A stretch of DNA of 64,000 nucleotides. It comes from Bradyrhizobium sp. 186 (GTDB taxonomy: Bacteria; Pseudomonadota; Alphaproteobacteria; Rhizobiales; Xanthobacteraceae). The notes under the pieces are model-generated. The model had not been told where the DNA came from. It did not search any database and saw only the letters and a program-made list of their open reading frames with translations. The stretch spans positions 2,108,001 to 2,172,000 of the forward strand of contig NZ_CP082164.1 in the NCBI RefSeq assembly GCF_023101685.1. The letters run 5' to 3'. Positions 8,391-16,654 of this stretch are shown here, in pieces. The stretch's first letter is position 1; each line of letters opens with the position of its first letter. Position numbers and translations under genes: made by a program.

Positions 8391-9569
8391 ATGACGCGCG
8401 GAGTTCGTTTGTATCTCGTCGGCTCCATCGTCCTTGTTTCGCTTGCGGGTTGCGGACGCGGCTTTTTCCAGGCCGAACGTGAACCGTGGCGGGCCGAGGC
8501 CGAAGCGGCATGCCTGAAGTCCGGCGCGGTGAAGGAGAGCGCGGAGATCGTCCGGATCGAGCCGATCTCCGGCCCCGGCATGTGCGGCGCCGAGTTCCCG
8601 CTGAAGGTCGCCGCCATCGGCGAAGGCTCCAGCAGCTACGGCTTTGCGGACGAGGAATTGCGCCCGCCAGGAAGCGTCGGCAACCAGCCGCGCTGGCCGG
8701 TAACGCAGCCGCGATCCGGCTATCCGCAACGTCAAAACTATCCGGAGAGCGCCGTGCGCCAGCCGTCCGGCTACGGCGCGTCATCCGGCCCGGTTTCGCT
8801 CAGCGCGCCCGGCGTGGCGCCGCAGGAGGACGAGATCGACCTGCCGCCCGAGGGGATCGATGCCGCTGGCGCGGCGCGCTACATGAATGCGCCGAGCTAT
8901 CCGGCTCGGCCGCCCGGTCCGGCCCCGTATTCGCAGGCCCCCGCACAGCAACCGCTGCCGCGACTCGGTCCGGCACAGGGCAATCCGGTCACCGCCGTCG
9001 GCCCGGTCGCGGTGAAACCGGTCGCGACGCTGGCCTGTCCGATCGTGTCCGAGCTCGACCGCTGGTTCGCCGACACCGTGCAGCCATCGGCGATGCGCTG
9101 GTTCGGCGCCCGCGTCGTCGAGATCAAGCAGATCTCCGCCTATTCCTGCCGCGGCATGAACGGCAATTCGCATGCCCACATCTCCGAGCACGCCTTCGGC
9201 AACGCGCTCGACATCGCGGCCTTCGTGCTTGCCGACGGCCGCGGCGTCACGGTGAAAGATGGCTGGCGCGGCATGCCGGAAGAGCAGGGCTTTCTGCGCG
9301 ACGTGCAGTCGGGCGCGTGCGCGCATTTCACCACCGTGCTGGCGCCGGGCTCCAACGTCTATCACTACGATCACATCCACGTCGATTTGATGCGCCGCGC
9401 CAGCCGCCGCCTGATCTGCCAACCGGCTGCAGTCTCCGGCGAAGAAGTCGCCGGGCGGGCGCAGCGGCGCAGTCCTTATGCGAACACGCGCGATCCGTAT
9501 GTCACCGGCTCGCTCGGCCGCAAGACCACGACACGCAAGCACGAAGAAGACGAGTACGCGGACGATTAG
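8391..9569 (+). CDS. Extensin-like C-terminal domain lipoprotein
   Basis: A 392-aa predicted lipoprotein: the lipobox LAGC places the lipid-bearing cysteine at residue 21. A Pro-rich linker (about residues 90-205) leads to an extensin-like C-terminal domain with CPIVSELDRWFAD, YSCRGMN, SHAHISEHAFGNALDI and YHYDHIHVDLM. The H-x6-D and H-x-H pattern is that of the DUF882/VanY-like metallopeptidase fold, which suggests a zinc-dependent cell-wall peptidase; activity is inferred. The tail is basic and polar. No strong ribosome site is visible at the chosen ATG, so the start could differ slightly, but the signal peptide fits this start. Confidence 0.82.
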   Translation: MTRGVRLYLVGSIVLVSLAGCGRGFFQAEREPWRAEAEAACLKSGAVKESAEIVRIEPISGPGMCGAEFPLKVAAIGEGSSSYGFADEELRPPGSVGNQPRWPVTQPRSGYPQRQNYPESAVRQPSGYGASSGPVSLSAPGVAPQEDEIDLPPEGIDAAGAARYMNAPSYPARPPGPAPYSQAPAQQPLPRLGPAQGNPVTAVGPVAVKPVATLACPIVSELDRWFADTVQPSAMRWFGARVVEIKQISAYSCRGMNGNSHAHISEHAFGNALDIAAFVLADGRGVTVKDGWRGMPEEQGFLRDVQSGACAHFTTVLAPGSNVYHYDHIHVDLMRRASRRLICQPAAVSGEEVAGRAQRRSPYANTRDPYVTGSLGRKTTTRKHEEDEYADD

Positions 9570-9590
9570 GCGGACGCAGCTTCCCTACAA

Positions 9591-9618
9591 GCCCGGATGG
9601 AGCGCAGCGCAATCCGGC
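9591..9618. repeat. Short dispersed repeat fragment
   Basis: A GCCCGGATGGAGCGCAGCGC unit of a kind commonly dispersed between genes in such genomes, followed by AATCCGGC. It lies between the extensin-like gene and the phosphatase-like gene. An upstream extension of the next reading frame would run through it, which argues for the later start chosen there. Confidence 0.6.
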
Positions 9619-9659
9619 GAGAGGTGTTCCCGCATTCCGCTTCGCTCCATGCGGCTACG

Positions 9660-10268
9660 ATGTACGACCATGTGAACCAAATGCCCGCCGATATCGTCCG
9701 CTATCTCACCCACCCGCAAGTGCAAATCGATCCTGATGTGCCCGTGCCGCAATGGGGCCTCAGCCCTATCGGACGCGCGCGTACTGAAGCACTGGCGCAT
9801 GCGGGCTGGCTCGCCAACACCACGCAGATCATTTCCAGCGGCGAGCGCAAGGCGATCGAGACCGCCGAGATAATTGCCACAAGGCTCGGCATCATGATCG
9901 AGATCCGCGAGGCCATGCACGAGAACGACCGCTCGGCGACTGGCTTCCTGAAGCCGGCCGAGTTCGAGGCGGTCGCCGATCAGTTCTTCGCGCGACCTGA
10001 TCTCAGCGTCCGCGGCTGGGAGCGCGCGGTGGATGCGCAGGCGCGCATCGTGCGCGAAGCCGAGGCTGTGCTGGCCCGCAATTGTCCCGGCGATGTCCTC
10101 TTCGTCGGCCACGGCGCCGTCGGCACGCTGCTGTTCTGCCACTATGCCGGCCATTCCATCGATCGCATCCACGATCAGCCGGCTGGCGGCGGCAATTGCT
10201 TTGCGTTCGCCCGGGACGGACGAAATGTCCTGTATGGGTGGCGCAAGATGGAAGAGGTCGGGGCGTAG
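9660..10268 (+). CDS. Histidine-phosphatase-fold protein lacking the RHG triad
   Basis: A 202-aa member of the histidine phosphatase (phosphoglycerate-mutase-like) superfamily. The second half is typical: SSGERKAIETAEIIA, then DVLFVGHGAVGTLL with the second catalytic-type histidine. At the N-terminus, where the family has R-H-G, this protein reads RYLTHPQVQIDP. A histidine is present (T-H-P) but the usual arginine and glycine are not. It may be a diverged or non-classical phosphatase. The start at 9660 avoids the repeat at 9591-9618; ATG at 9681 is an alternative. The substrate is unknown. Confidence 0.78.
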   Translation: MYDHVNQMPADIVRYLTHPQVQIDPDVPVPQWGLSPIGRARTEALAHAGWLANTTQIISSGERKAIETAEIIATRLGIMIEIREAMHENDRSATGFLKPAEFEAVADQFFARPDLSVRGWERAVDAQARIVREAEAVLARNCPGDVLFVGHGAVGTLLFCHYAGHSIDRIHDQPAGGGNCFAFARDGRNVLYGWRKMEEVGA

Positions 10269-10286
10269 CCCTACGGTGTTAGAAAG

Positions 10287-10628
10287 TCATGTCGAGGTCG
10301 GCTTCGACGGTGCGAGAACTAGCCCCATGCACCGCTGCACCTCGCCTGGGACGTTGTAGGTTCGCATGATATGGCGGCTGTCGCGCAAGCCGGTCGCCTC
10401 ACGTTGCACCACGAACATCCAGAGCGCCTGGCCGGCTTCCATCACCAGCTTGCTCCTGGCCGGTTGCATTGAGGCCGGCGTCCCCGAGAGCGCGTGTGTG
10501 GCGTCGAACTCGCGCAAACGCGCAAGCGTCTGTTCGAGTGTGCGGCCCATCCGTCCAAGCGCTGAGGCCTGTTCCCGAACGATCTCATAATGGAGGATAT
10601 CGACCGGCGGGCGAAGATCACGGGACAT
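10287..10628 (-). CDS. DUF6665-like hypothetical protein
   Basis: A protein of about 113 aa (start MSRDLRPPVD) containing HYEIVREQASALGRMGRTLE followed by a helical segment and a conserved-looking MEAGQALWMFVVQREATGLRD block. I associate this pattern with the DUF6665 group, for which no function is known. No signal peptide or membrane segment is seen. A longer start at 10664 is possible, but the extra residues are basic and not family-like. It is convergent with the phosphatase-like gene, 18 bp away. Confidence 0.7.
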   Translation of the reverse strand: MSRDLRPPVDILHYEIVREQASALGRMGRTLEQTLARLREFDATHALSGTPASMQPARSKLVMEAGQALWMFVVQREATGLRDSRHIMRTYNVPGEVQRCMGLVLAPSKPTST

Positions 10629-10681
10629 GGCGTCAATATAGTGTCGCGGGATCGGCCTGCGCAACGCATGGCCCGCTGCTG

Positions 10682-11317
10682 CTACTTCGCCCGATACGCC
10701 GCCAGAAACATCCGGGTCGCGCTGTCGATGACTTCAGCCTTGCGTTCCTCCGACGGCGCGGGTGCGGCCTGGAAGACGAAGGGGAGGAAGAGTGAGGCCT
10801 TGCACAGTTCCATGAACTGCGAGGCGGCAAGATCGCAGTCGTCGATCTTGAGATCGCCGGAAGCGACATGGGCTTTGAGATATTCGGAGAGCCGGTTGAT
10901 GGTCTTGTCCAGCACGCGCAGGTAATAGCGGCGGCCGACGTCGGGCATGCGCTCGGCGATCGCCATCACGGTGCGGATCGCCGATCCGCCGCCGGGCCGG
11001 CAGAGCAGGTGGATGTAGGCCTGCCCGAAATCCTTCAGCGTGGTCTCGGCATCGCGCGCGGGATCGAAATTGAACACGACCTGGCCGTACTGGAGCGCTT
11101 CCTGCTCGAGGATGGCTTCGAACAGCGCGCATTTGTCGGCGAAGTAGACGTAGAGCGTGCCCTTGGAAACGGTGGCCGCGCGCGCGATCTCGCCCATGCT
11201 GGCGCCGTCGAAGCCGAAATCCATGAACACCTTGCGGGCGCCATCCAGGATCTGGCGGCGCTTGGAGCTGTCCTCTTCAGAGACGACGTTCAGATGTTCG
11301 CGGTCGGCTGCAACCAT
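10682..11317 (-). CDS. TetR/AcrR-family repressor of the adjacent efflux genes
   Basis: A 211-aa regulator with an N-terminal TetR helix-turn-helix (residues about 20-65: ILDGARKVFMDFGFDGASM, then VSKGTLYVYFADKCALFEAI). A helical C-terminal ligand domain of the AefR/TetR_C_7 kind follows. The frame is open for another 150 codons upstream, but that portion overlaps the emrA-like gene and is not regulator-like, so the ATG at 11317 is chosen. It is divergent from an EmrA-EmrB pair. A perfect palindrome in the shared gap (11413-11435) is its probable operator. It probably represses both itself and the efflux operon until a toxic ligand binds. Confidence 0.87.
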   Translation of the reverse strand: MVAADREHLNVVSEEDSSKRRQILDGARKVFMDFGFDGASMGEIARAATVSKGTLYVYFADKCALFEAILEQEALQYGQVVFNFDPARDAETTLKDFGQAYIHLLCRPGGGSAIRTVMAIAERMPDVGRRYYLRVLDKTINRLSEYLKAHVASGDLKIDDCDLAASQFMELCKASLFLPFVFQAAPAPSEERKAEVIDSATRMFLAAYRAK

Positions 11318-11412
11318 TGGTTTAGGGTCTCGAAAGGTTTTGGTTCGGGTTTTGGACCATGAAACCCAATGAAAGGATTCGGGCCAGTACGGTGCGCTCG
11401 GAATAAATCTAT

Positions 11413-11435
11413 ATTGACCGAACCGTTCGGTCAAT
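11413..11435. promoter_or_regulatory. TetR-type operator palindrome
   Basis: ATTGACCGAA and TTCGGTCAAT form perfect 10-bp arms around a CCG spacer, centred 107 bp before the TetR start and 87 bp before the emrA start. Dyads of this size with TTGACCGAxCGGTCAA character are usual for TetR regulators of RND/EmrAB pumps. It overlaps where promoters for both directions should lie. Confidence 0.8.
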
Positions 11436-11510
11436 GATATTTGGGACGGCGAGAGGAACAGGCCGGGCGACGGCCCGTCCGGATCGCGCTTTTTTGTTGG
11501 GGAGGCCTTT

Positions 11511-12842
11511 ATGGCCACATCGAGAGACCAGGCTGCGCGCGTGCTTCGCCAGGAAGCGGCGGAAACGACGCCTGAGCAGGCCGGCGGTGAAGTTGCGACT
11601 GAAAAATCCGCCGCGCTCGCCGAGCAGCTGCGCTCCCATGTGGCTGAAGAGACCAAGCGCCGCACCAGCGAGGCGCCGGAGAAGCCCGTGACCGACAAGC
11701 CGGCTCCTGCCGCGCCTGCGCCGGGCGCTCCCGCCACCGCGGGCGCCCCCAAGTCCGGCAAGCGCAAATTCGTCCTGATGGGCGTCGGCCTCGTGCTGGC
11801 GCTCGCGGCCGCGAGCTATGCCGGCTACTACACGCTGGTCGGCCGCTTCTACGTCTCCACCGACGACGCCTACGTCCGCGCCAACAACACCATGCTGGGG
11901 GCGCGCGTCGCCGGCCACATCTCCTCGATCCTCGCCGGCGACAACACCTTGGTGCGCGCCGGCGATATCGTCCTGCGCATCGACGACGGCGACTACAAGA
12001 TCGCAGTCGATGCCGCTGCGACCCGGATTGCGACCCAGCAGGCCACCATCGATCGCATCGGGCGCCAAGTCGCGGCGCTCGACAGCCAGGTCGCACAGGC
12101 CAAGGCGCAGTCCGTGTCCGCTGAAGCGGGTTTGAAGCGCGCCGATCTCGATTATGAGCGCCAGCAGGCGCTGAACAGCAAGGGCTTTGCCTCGCGCGCC
12201 ACCTTCGAAACCTCGGAGGCCGGGCGCGACCAGGGCGCCGCCGCGGTCAAGGCCGCGCAAGCCGCTTATGACGTCGCCGTCAGCAATGTCGACGTCGCCA
12301 AGGCGCAGCAGGCCGAAGCGCAGGCGCAGCTCGCCGAGCTTAAGACCACGCTCGCCAAGGCGGAGCGTGATCTCGGCTTCACCGCGGTGCGCGCGCCGGT
12401 TGACGGCACATTCTCGAACCGCCTGGTCAGTGCCGGCGACTTCGTCGCGGTCGGCCAGCGGCTCGGCAACGTCGTGCCGCTCGACAACGTCTATATCGAC
12501 GCCAATTTCAAGGAAACCCAGCTCAAGCGCATCCGCCCCGGCCAGCCGGTGACGATCAAGGTCGATGCCTACGGCATGCGCAAGTTCACGGGCGTCGTCG
12601 ACAGCATCGCGGCGGGCGCGGGCTCGGTGTTCACGCTGCTGCCGCCGGACAACGCCACCGGCAACTTCACCAAGATCGTGCAGCGCGTGCCGGTCCGCAT
12701 CCGCGTGCCGAAGTCGGTCGCCAGGCAGAACCTGCTCCGCGCCGGCATGTCGGTCTATGCGAGCGTCGACACCAACAAGGGCGCCGCCGACGCCGACAGC
12801 GAGATCGATCTCGACGATCCCACCGCGGTCCATCCGCAGTAG
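11511..12842 (+). CDS. emrA: EmrA/HlyD-type membrane fusion protein
   Basis: A 443-aa periplasmic adaptor of an MFS-type tripartite pump. It has an Ala/Pro-rich cytoplasmic N-terminus (residues 1-82), one membrane helix at about 86-106, and a biotinyl-lipoyl half-motif near 115-165 (YVSTDDAYVRANNTMLGARVAGHI). A long coiled-coil hairpin (about 170-280) and a beta-barrel domain (VRAPVDGTFSNRLVSAGDFV and YIDANFKETQL) follow. It would link the inner-membrane EmrB-like transporter to an outer-membrane channel, which is not encoded here. The EmrB gene starts 29 bp later, so they form one operon, probably under the divergent TetR. Confidence 0.9.
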   Translation: MATSRDQAARVLRQEAAETTPEQAGGEVATEKSAALAEQLRSHVAEETKRRTSEAPEKPVTDKPAPAAPAPGAPATAGAPKSGKRKFVLMGVGLVLALAAASYAGYYTLVGRFYVSTDDAYVRANNTMLGARVAGHISSILAGDNTLVRAGDIVLRIDDGDYKIAVDAAATRIATQQATIDRIGRQVAALDSQVAQAKAQSVSAEAGLKRADLDYERQQALNSKGFASRATFETSEAGRDQGAAAVKAAQAAYDVAVSNVDVAKAQQAEAQAQLAELKTTLAKAERDLGFTAVRAPVDGTFSNRLVSAGDFVAVGQRLGNVVPLDNVYIDANFKETQLKRIRPGQPVTIKVDAYGMRKFTGVVDSIAAGAGSVFTLLPPDNATGNFTKIVQRVPVRIRVPKSVARQNLLRAGMSVYASVDTNKGAADADSEIDLDDPTAVHPQ

Positions 12843-12871
12843 GCGCGCTTCAAGCGCTGCGAGGCCAGACC

Positions 12872-14455
12872 ATGGCGACCGCCACGACTGCTTCACCTGC
12901 CATGATGGGCAACCCCGCTTCGGAGCGCATCGCGCCGAAGCGGCTGATCGCCTTCATCATCATGGTGTTCGGGATGTTCATGTCGATCCTGGACATCCAG
13001 ATCGTCTCGGCCTCCTTGAGCGAAATCCAGGCCGGCCTGTCGGCGAGCTCGAGCGAAGTCTCCTGGGTCCAGACCGCCTATCTGATCGCCGAAGTGATCG
13101 CGATCCCGCTGTCGGGATTTTTGTCGCGCGCTTTCGGCACCCGTCTCCTGTTCGCGATCTCGGCCGCCGGCTTCACCTTATCGAGCCTGCTCTGCGGCTT
13201 TGCCACCACCATCGAGGAGATGATCCTCTGGCGCGCGCTCCAGGGCTTTCTCGGCGCCGGCATGATCCCGACGGTGTTCGCCTCGGCCTACACCGTCTTC
13301 CCGCGCTCGAAATTCCACATCGTCGGTCCGATCATCGGCCTCGTCGCGACCCTGGCGCCGACCATCGGGCCGACGGTCGGTGGCTACATCACCGATCTGA
13401 TGTCGTGGAACTGGCTGTTCTTCATCAACGTCGTGCCCGGCATCGGCATCACCATCGGCGTGCTGGCGTTGGTCGATTTCGACGAGCCGCATTTCGAATT
13501 GCTGGACCGCTTCGACTGGTGGGGCCTGATCTTCATGGCCGGCTTCCTCGGCGCGCTCGAATATGTGCTGGAGGAAGGCCCGCAATGTGAATGGCTCCAG
13601 GACACCTCCGTCGCGATCTGCGCCGCGGTCTGCGCGGTGTCGGCGGTCGCCTTCTTCTGGCGCGTGCTGACGGCCGCCGAGCCGATCGTCGATCTCCGCG
13701 CGTTTGACAACCGCAATTTCGCGGTGGGCTGCGTGCTGCAATTCTGCATCGGCATCGGGCTCTATGGCCTGACCTACATCTATCCGCGCTACCTCGCCGA
13801 AGTGCGCGGCTACAGCGCGCTGATGATCGGCGAGACCATGTTCGTCTCCGGCATCACCATGTTCCTGGTTGCGCCGCTAGTCGGCCGGCTGATGCTGAAA
13901 TTCGACATGCGCTACATGATCGCGTTCGGGCTGATCGTGTTCGCGATCGGCTCCTACCAGATGACCTGGATCACGCGCGACTATGATTTCTACGAGCTGT
14001 TGATACCGCAGATCCTGCGCGGCGTCGGCATGATGTTCGCGATGGTGCCGACCAACAACATCGCGCTCGGCACATTGGCCCCGGACCGGGTGAAGAATGC
14101 CTCGGGCCTGTTCAACCTGATGCGCAATCTCGGCGGCGCGGTCGGGCTCGCCGTCATCAACACCGTGCTCAACGACCGCACCGACCTCCACATCACGCGC
14201 CTCCAGGAGCGCGTGACCTGGGGCAATGCGACCGCGACCGAAACCCTGAACATGTTCATGCAGAAGTTTCAGGGGCTTGGCGACGCCACGCTGATGGCGA
14301 TGAAGCAGCTCTCCCAGCTCGTGCACCGGCAGGCCGTGGTGATGAGCTTTGGCGACGCCTTCTTCGTGCTGACGCTGTTCTATCTCGGCCTCAGCCTGCT
14401 GGTCACGCTCCTGAACAAGCCGGCCTCGCTGACCGGCGGCGGCGACGCGCATTAA
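12872..14455 (+). CDS. emrB: EmrB/QacA-family MFS drug exporter (DHA2)
   Basis: A 527-aa transporter of the DHA2 family with 14 predicted membrane helices. MFS motifs are visible: FMSILDIQIVSASL in helix 1, SWVQTAYLIAEVIAIPLSGFL near helix 2, the RALQGFLGAGMIPT signature in helix 4, and antiporter motif C-like GPTVGGYITD in helix 5. It should expel hydrophobic drugs or weak acids in exchange for protons, working with the EmrA-like adaptor just upstream. An acidic LEEGPQCEWLQD loop lies mid-protein. A hairpin begins one base past the stop codon. Confidence 0.92.
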   Translation: MATATTASPAMMGNPASERIAPKRLIAFIIMVFGMFMSILDIQIVSASLSEIQAGLSASSSEVSWVQTAYLIAEVIAIPLSGFLSRAFGTRLLFAISAAGFTLSSLLCGFATTIEEMILWRALQGFLGAGMIPTVFASAYTVFPRSKFHIVGPIIGLVATLAPTIGPTVGGYITDLMSWNWLFFINVVPGIGITIGVLALVDFDEPHFELLDRFDWWGLIFMAGFLGALEYVLEEGPQCEWLQDTSVAICAAVCAVSAVAFFWRVLTAAEPIVDLRAFDNRNFAVGCVLQFCIGIGLYGLTYIYPRYLAEVRGYSALMIGETMFVSGITMFLVAPLVGRLMLKFDMRYMIAFGLIVFAIGSYQMTWITRDYDFYELLIPQILRGVGMMFAMVPTNNIALGTLAPDRVKNASGLFNLMRNLGGAVGLAVINTVLNDRTDLHITRLQERVTWGNATATETLNMFMQKFQGLGDATLMAMKQLSQLVHRQAVVMSFGDAFFVLTLFYLGLSLLVTLLNKPASLTGGGDAH

Positions 14456-14500
14456 ATTTGCAACACTCGCGCGTGATCTCGCGCGAGCTGTATTGCAAAT
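14456..14500 (+). terminator. Two-part hairpin immediately after emrB
   Basis: Outer arms ATTTGCAA (14456-14463) and TTGCAAAT (14493-14500) enclose inner arms CTCGCGCG (14466-14473) and CGCGCGAG (14480-14487) with a six-base loop. All arms are perfect. No T-run follows. It probably ends or stabilises the emrAB transcript. Confidence 0.6.
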
Positions 14501-14553
14501 TGCAAACGACACATCTATAAAGCGCACCTCATTGAATCGAACCGGGGAGGGAT

Positions 14554-14706
14554 TTGCATGATTTCGTCGCATTCGCAGATCGCATGCCCGCGCTCGATGT
14601 TCTGGCTCGGTATGTGCTCGGCCTTTTAGAGGCCAATTCCGCCAGCTTCGATTGGGCTCCAAGTCCCGATCGCTCCGCTCCCCAAGTCAAAATCAAACTG
14701 AAGTGA
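14554..14706 (+). CDS. Possible 50-aa small protein with TTG start
   Basis: In the 326-bp gap between emrB and the ABC gene a strong GGGGAGGG (14544-14551) precedes a TTG codon at 14554. That frame encodes 50 residues: (M)HDFVAFADRMPALDVLARY, then VLGLLEANSASFDW and a basic VKIKLK end. An ATG at 14558 in another frame would give only 23 residues (14558-14629). The longer frame is more protein-like, with an amphipathic helix. No family is recognised. Nothing else is seen in the gap apart from the hairpin at 14456-14500. Confidence 0.35.
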   Translation: MHDFVAFADRMPALDVLARYVLGLLEANSASFDWAPSPDRSAPQVKIKLK

Positions 14707-14781
14707 CGCCGTTCCGGCTCTGGTTGCCGGCCTGCGTCCATCAATGGAGCCGGCCCGCACCAGAAGCGGCCGGATGATGCC

Positions 14782-16581
14782 ATGACCGCTCTGTCAAAAA
14801 AGCCCGCGGCGATACGCGTGGTGCTGCCCTTCGTGTTCCGGCACTGGCTGAAGCAGCCGGGGCGTACGCTTGTCATCGCTGTTGGCCTGTTGGGTGCCAC
14901 CATCGCCGACCTGTTCATGCCGGTGTTTTCGGGCCATCTGGTCGACGCGTTGACGCAAGGTCCATCCGATCCCGACGCGCGCCACGCCGCGCTGGTGGCG
15001 TTGGGCGGCATCGTGGCGCTGGGCGCAGCCTCGATGGTGCTGCGGCTGGCCGGCCTCCAGGTGATCGTGCCGTTCACGCTGAAGATCATGTCCGAGGTCG
15101 CCGAGGGCGCCTTCATGCGCGTGCAGCGCTTCTCGACCGACTGGCACGCCAACTCCTTCGCCGGCTCCACGGTGCGCAAGATCACGCGTGGCATGTGGGC
15201 GCTCGACCTGTTGAACGACACTATCCTGCTGGCGCTGGCGCCTTCGCTGTTCGTGCTGATCGGATCGATGATCCTGCTCGGGGTGCACTGGGCCTCGCTC
15301 GGCGTTGTGATCGCGCTCGGTGCGCTGGCCTATGTCACGATGACGGTGCTGTTCTCGACGCGCTACATCGCGCCGGCCGCGCGAATCTCCAACGCCTGGG
15401 ACACCAAGGTCGGCGGAACGCTGGCGGATGCGCTGAGCTGCAACGCGGTAGTGAAATCGTTCGGCGCCGAAGCGCGCGAGGATGCGCGGCTCGCCCGCGT
15501 CATCAGCCGCTGGCGCGTGCGCGTGCGGCGGACCTGGCTGCGCTACAACTACACCGCCATGTCGCAGCTCTCGCTGCTGCTATGCCTGCGCGCGTCCGTG
15601 ATCGGCGGCTCGGTGCTGCTGTGGATGTCGGGACACGCCTCGCCGGGCGACGTCACGTACGTTCTGACGAGCTACTACGTCATCCACGCTTATCTGCGCG
15701 ACGTCGGCATGCACATCAACAACCTCCAGCGCTCGGTCAACGATATGGAGGAGCTGGTGGCAATCCATGACGAGCCGATCGGGATTGTAGATGCCGCTGA
15801 TGCGCGGCCGATCGCGATCGAGGGCGGCGAGATCGTGTTCGACGACGTCACGTTCCATTATGGCGGCCATCGCGCGCCGCTGTACGACGGACTGTCGGTG
15901 TCGATCCGCGCCGGCGAACGGGTCGGTCTCGTCGGCCGCTCCGGCTCCGGCAAGACCACCTTCGTCAAGCTGGTGCAGCGGCTCTATGACGTCACCGATG
16001 GTCGCGTCCTGATCGACGGGCAGGACATCGCCAAGGCCACGTAGCAATCGCTGCGCAGCCAGATCGCGATCGTGCAGCAGGATCCGATCCTGTTCCACCG
16101 CTCGCTCGCCGAGAACATCGCCTATGGCCGGCCGGGCGCCGGCCTGGAGGCGATCGAGCAGGCGGCGCGGCTTGCGAATGCGCACGATTTCATCCTGCGC
16201 CTGCCCAAGGGCTACGGCACGCTCGTCGGCGAGCGCGGCGTGAAACTGTCGGGCGGCGAGCGGCAGCGCGTGGCGCTGGCGCGCGCGTTCCTGGCGGATG
16301 CGCCGGTGCTGATTTTGGACGAGGCGACTTCGAGCCTCGACTCGGAATCGGAGGCGCTGATCCAGCAGGCGATGGAGCGGCTGATGAAGGGCCGGACCTC
16401 GATCGTGATCGCGCACCGGCTGTCGACGGTGCGGAGCATGGATCGGATCCTGGTGTTCGACCGCGGTGAGATCGTCGAGCAGGGCACCCATGCCGTGCTC
16501 GCGGCCAAGCCCGGCGGCATCTATCGCGGCCTGTTCGAGCGCCAGGTGGTGGAGCTTGGGCACATCGCAGCAGCGGAATGA
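14782..16581 (+). pseudogene. ABC half-exporter interrupted by an in-frame TAG
   Basis: A type-I (ABCB-like) exporter half-transporter that reads in one frame for 599 residues apart from a TAG stop at 16042-16044. Residues 1-330 form the six-helix transmembrane domain. The nucleotide-binding domain starts at about 350 with Walker A GRSGSGKT near 394. After the TAG the same frame continues with [14 protein letters not shown] (Q-loop), the [15 protein letters not shown] signature, Walker [13 protein letters not shown] and the H-loop HRLST. The stop lies where a Gln codon would fit (CAG to TAG). The first product lacks Q-loop and signature and should not transport. The second half has only a GTG at 16072 and no clear ribosome site. 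A sequencing error is possible. Confidence 0.82.
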
Positions 16582-16654
16582 GGAATGGCGCGTGGTTGAC
16601 GGACGAAGGTCCGGAAACCGCGCCGCCAGGGAATGCCGTTAAGGATGAATTGAC

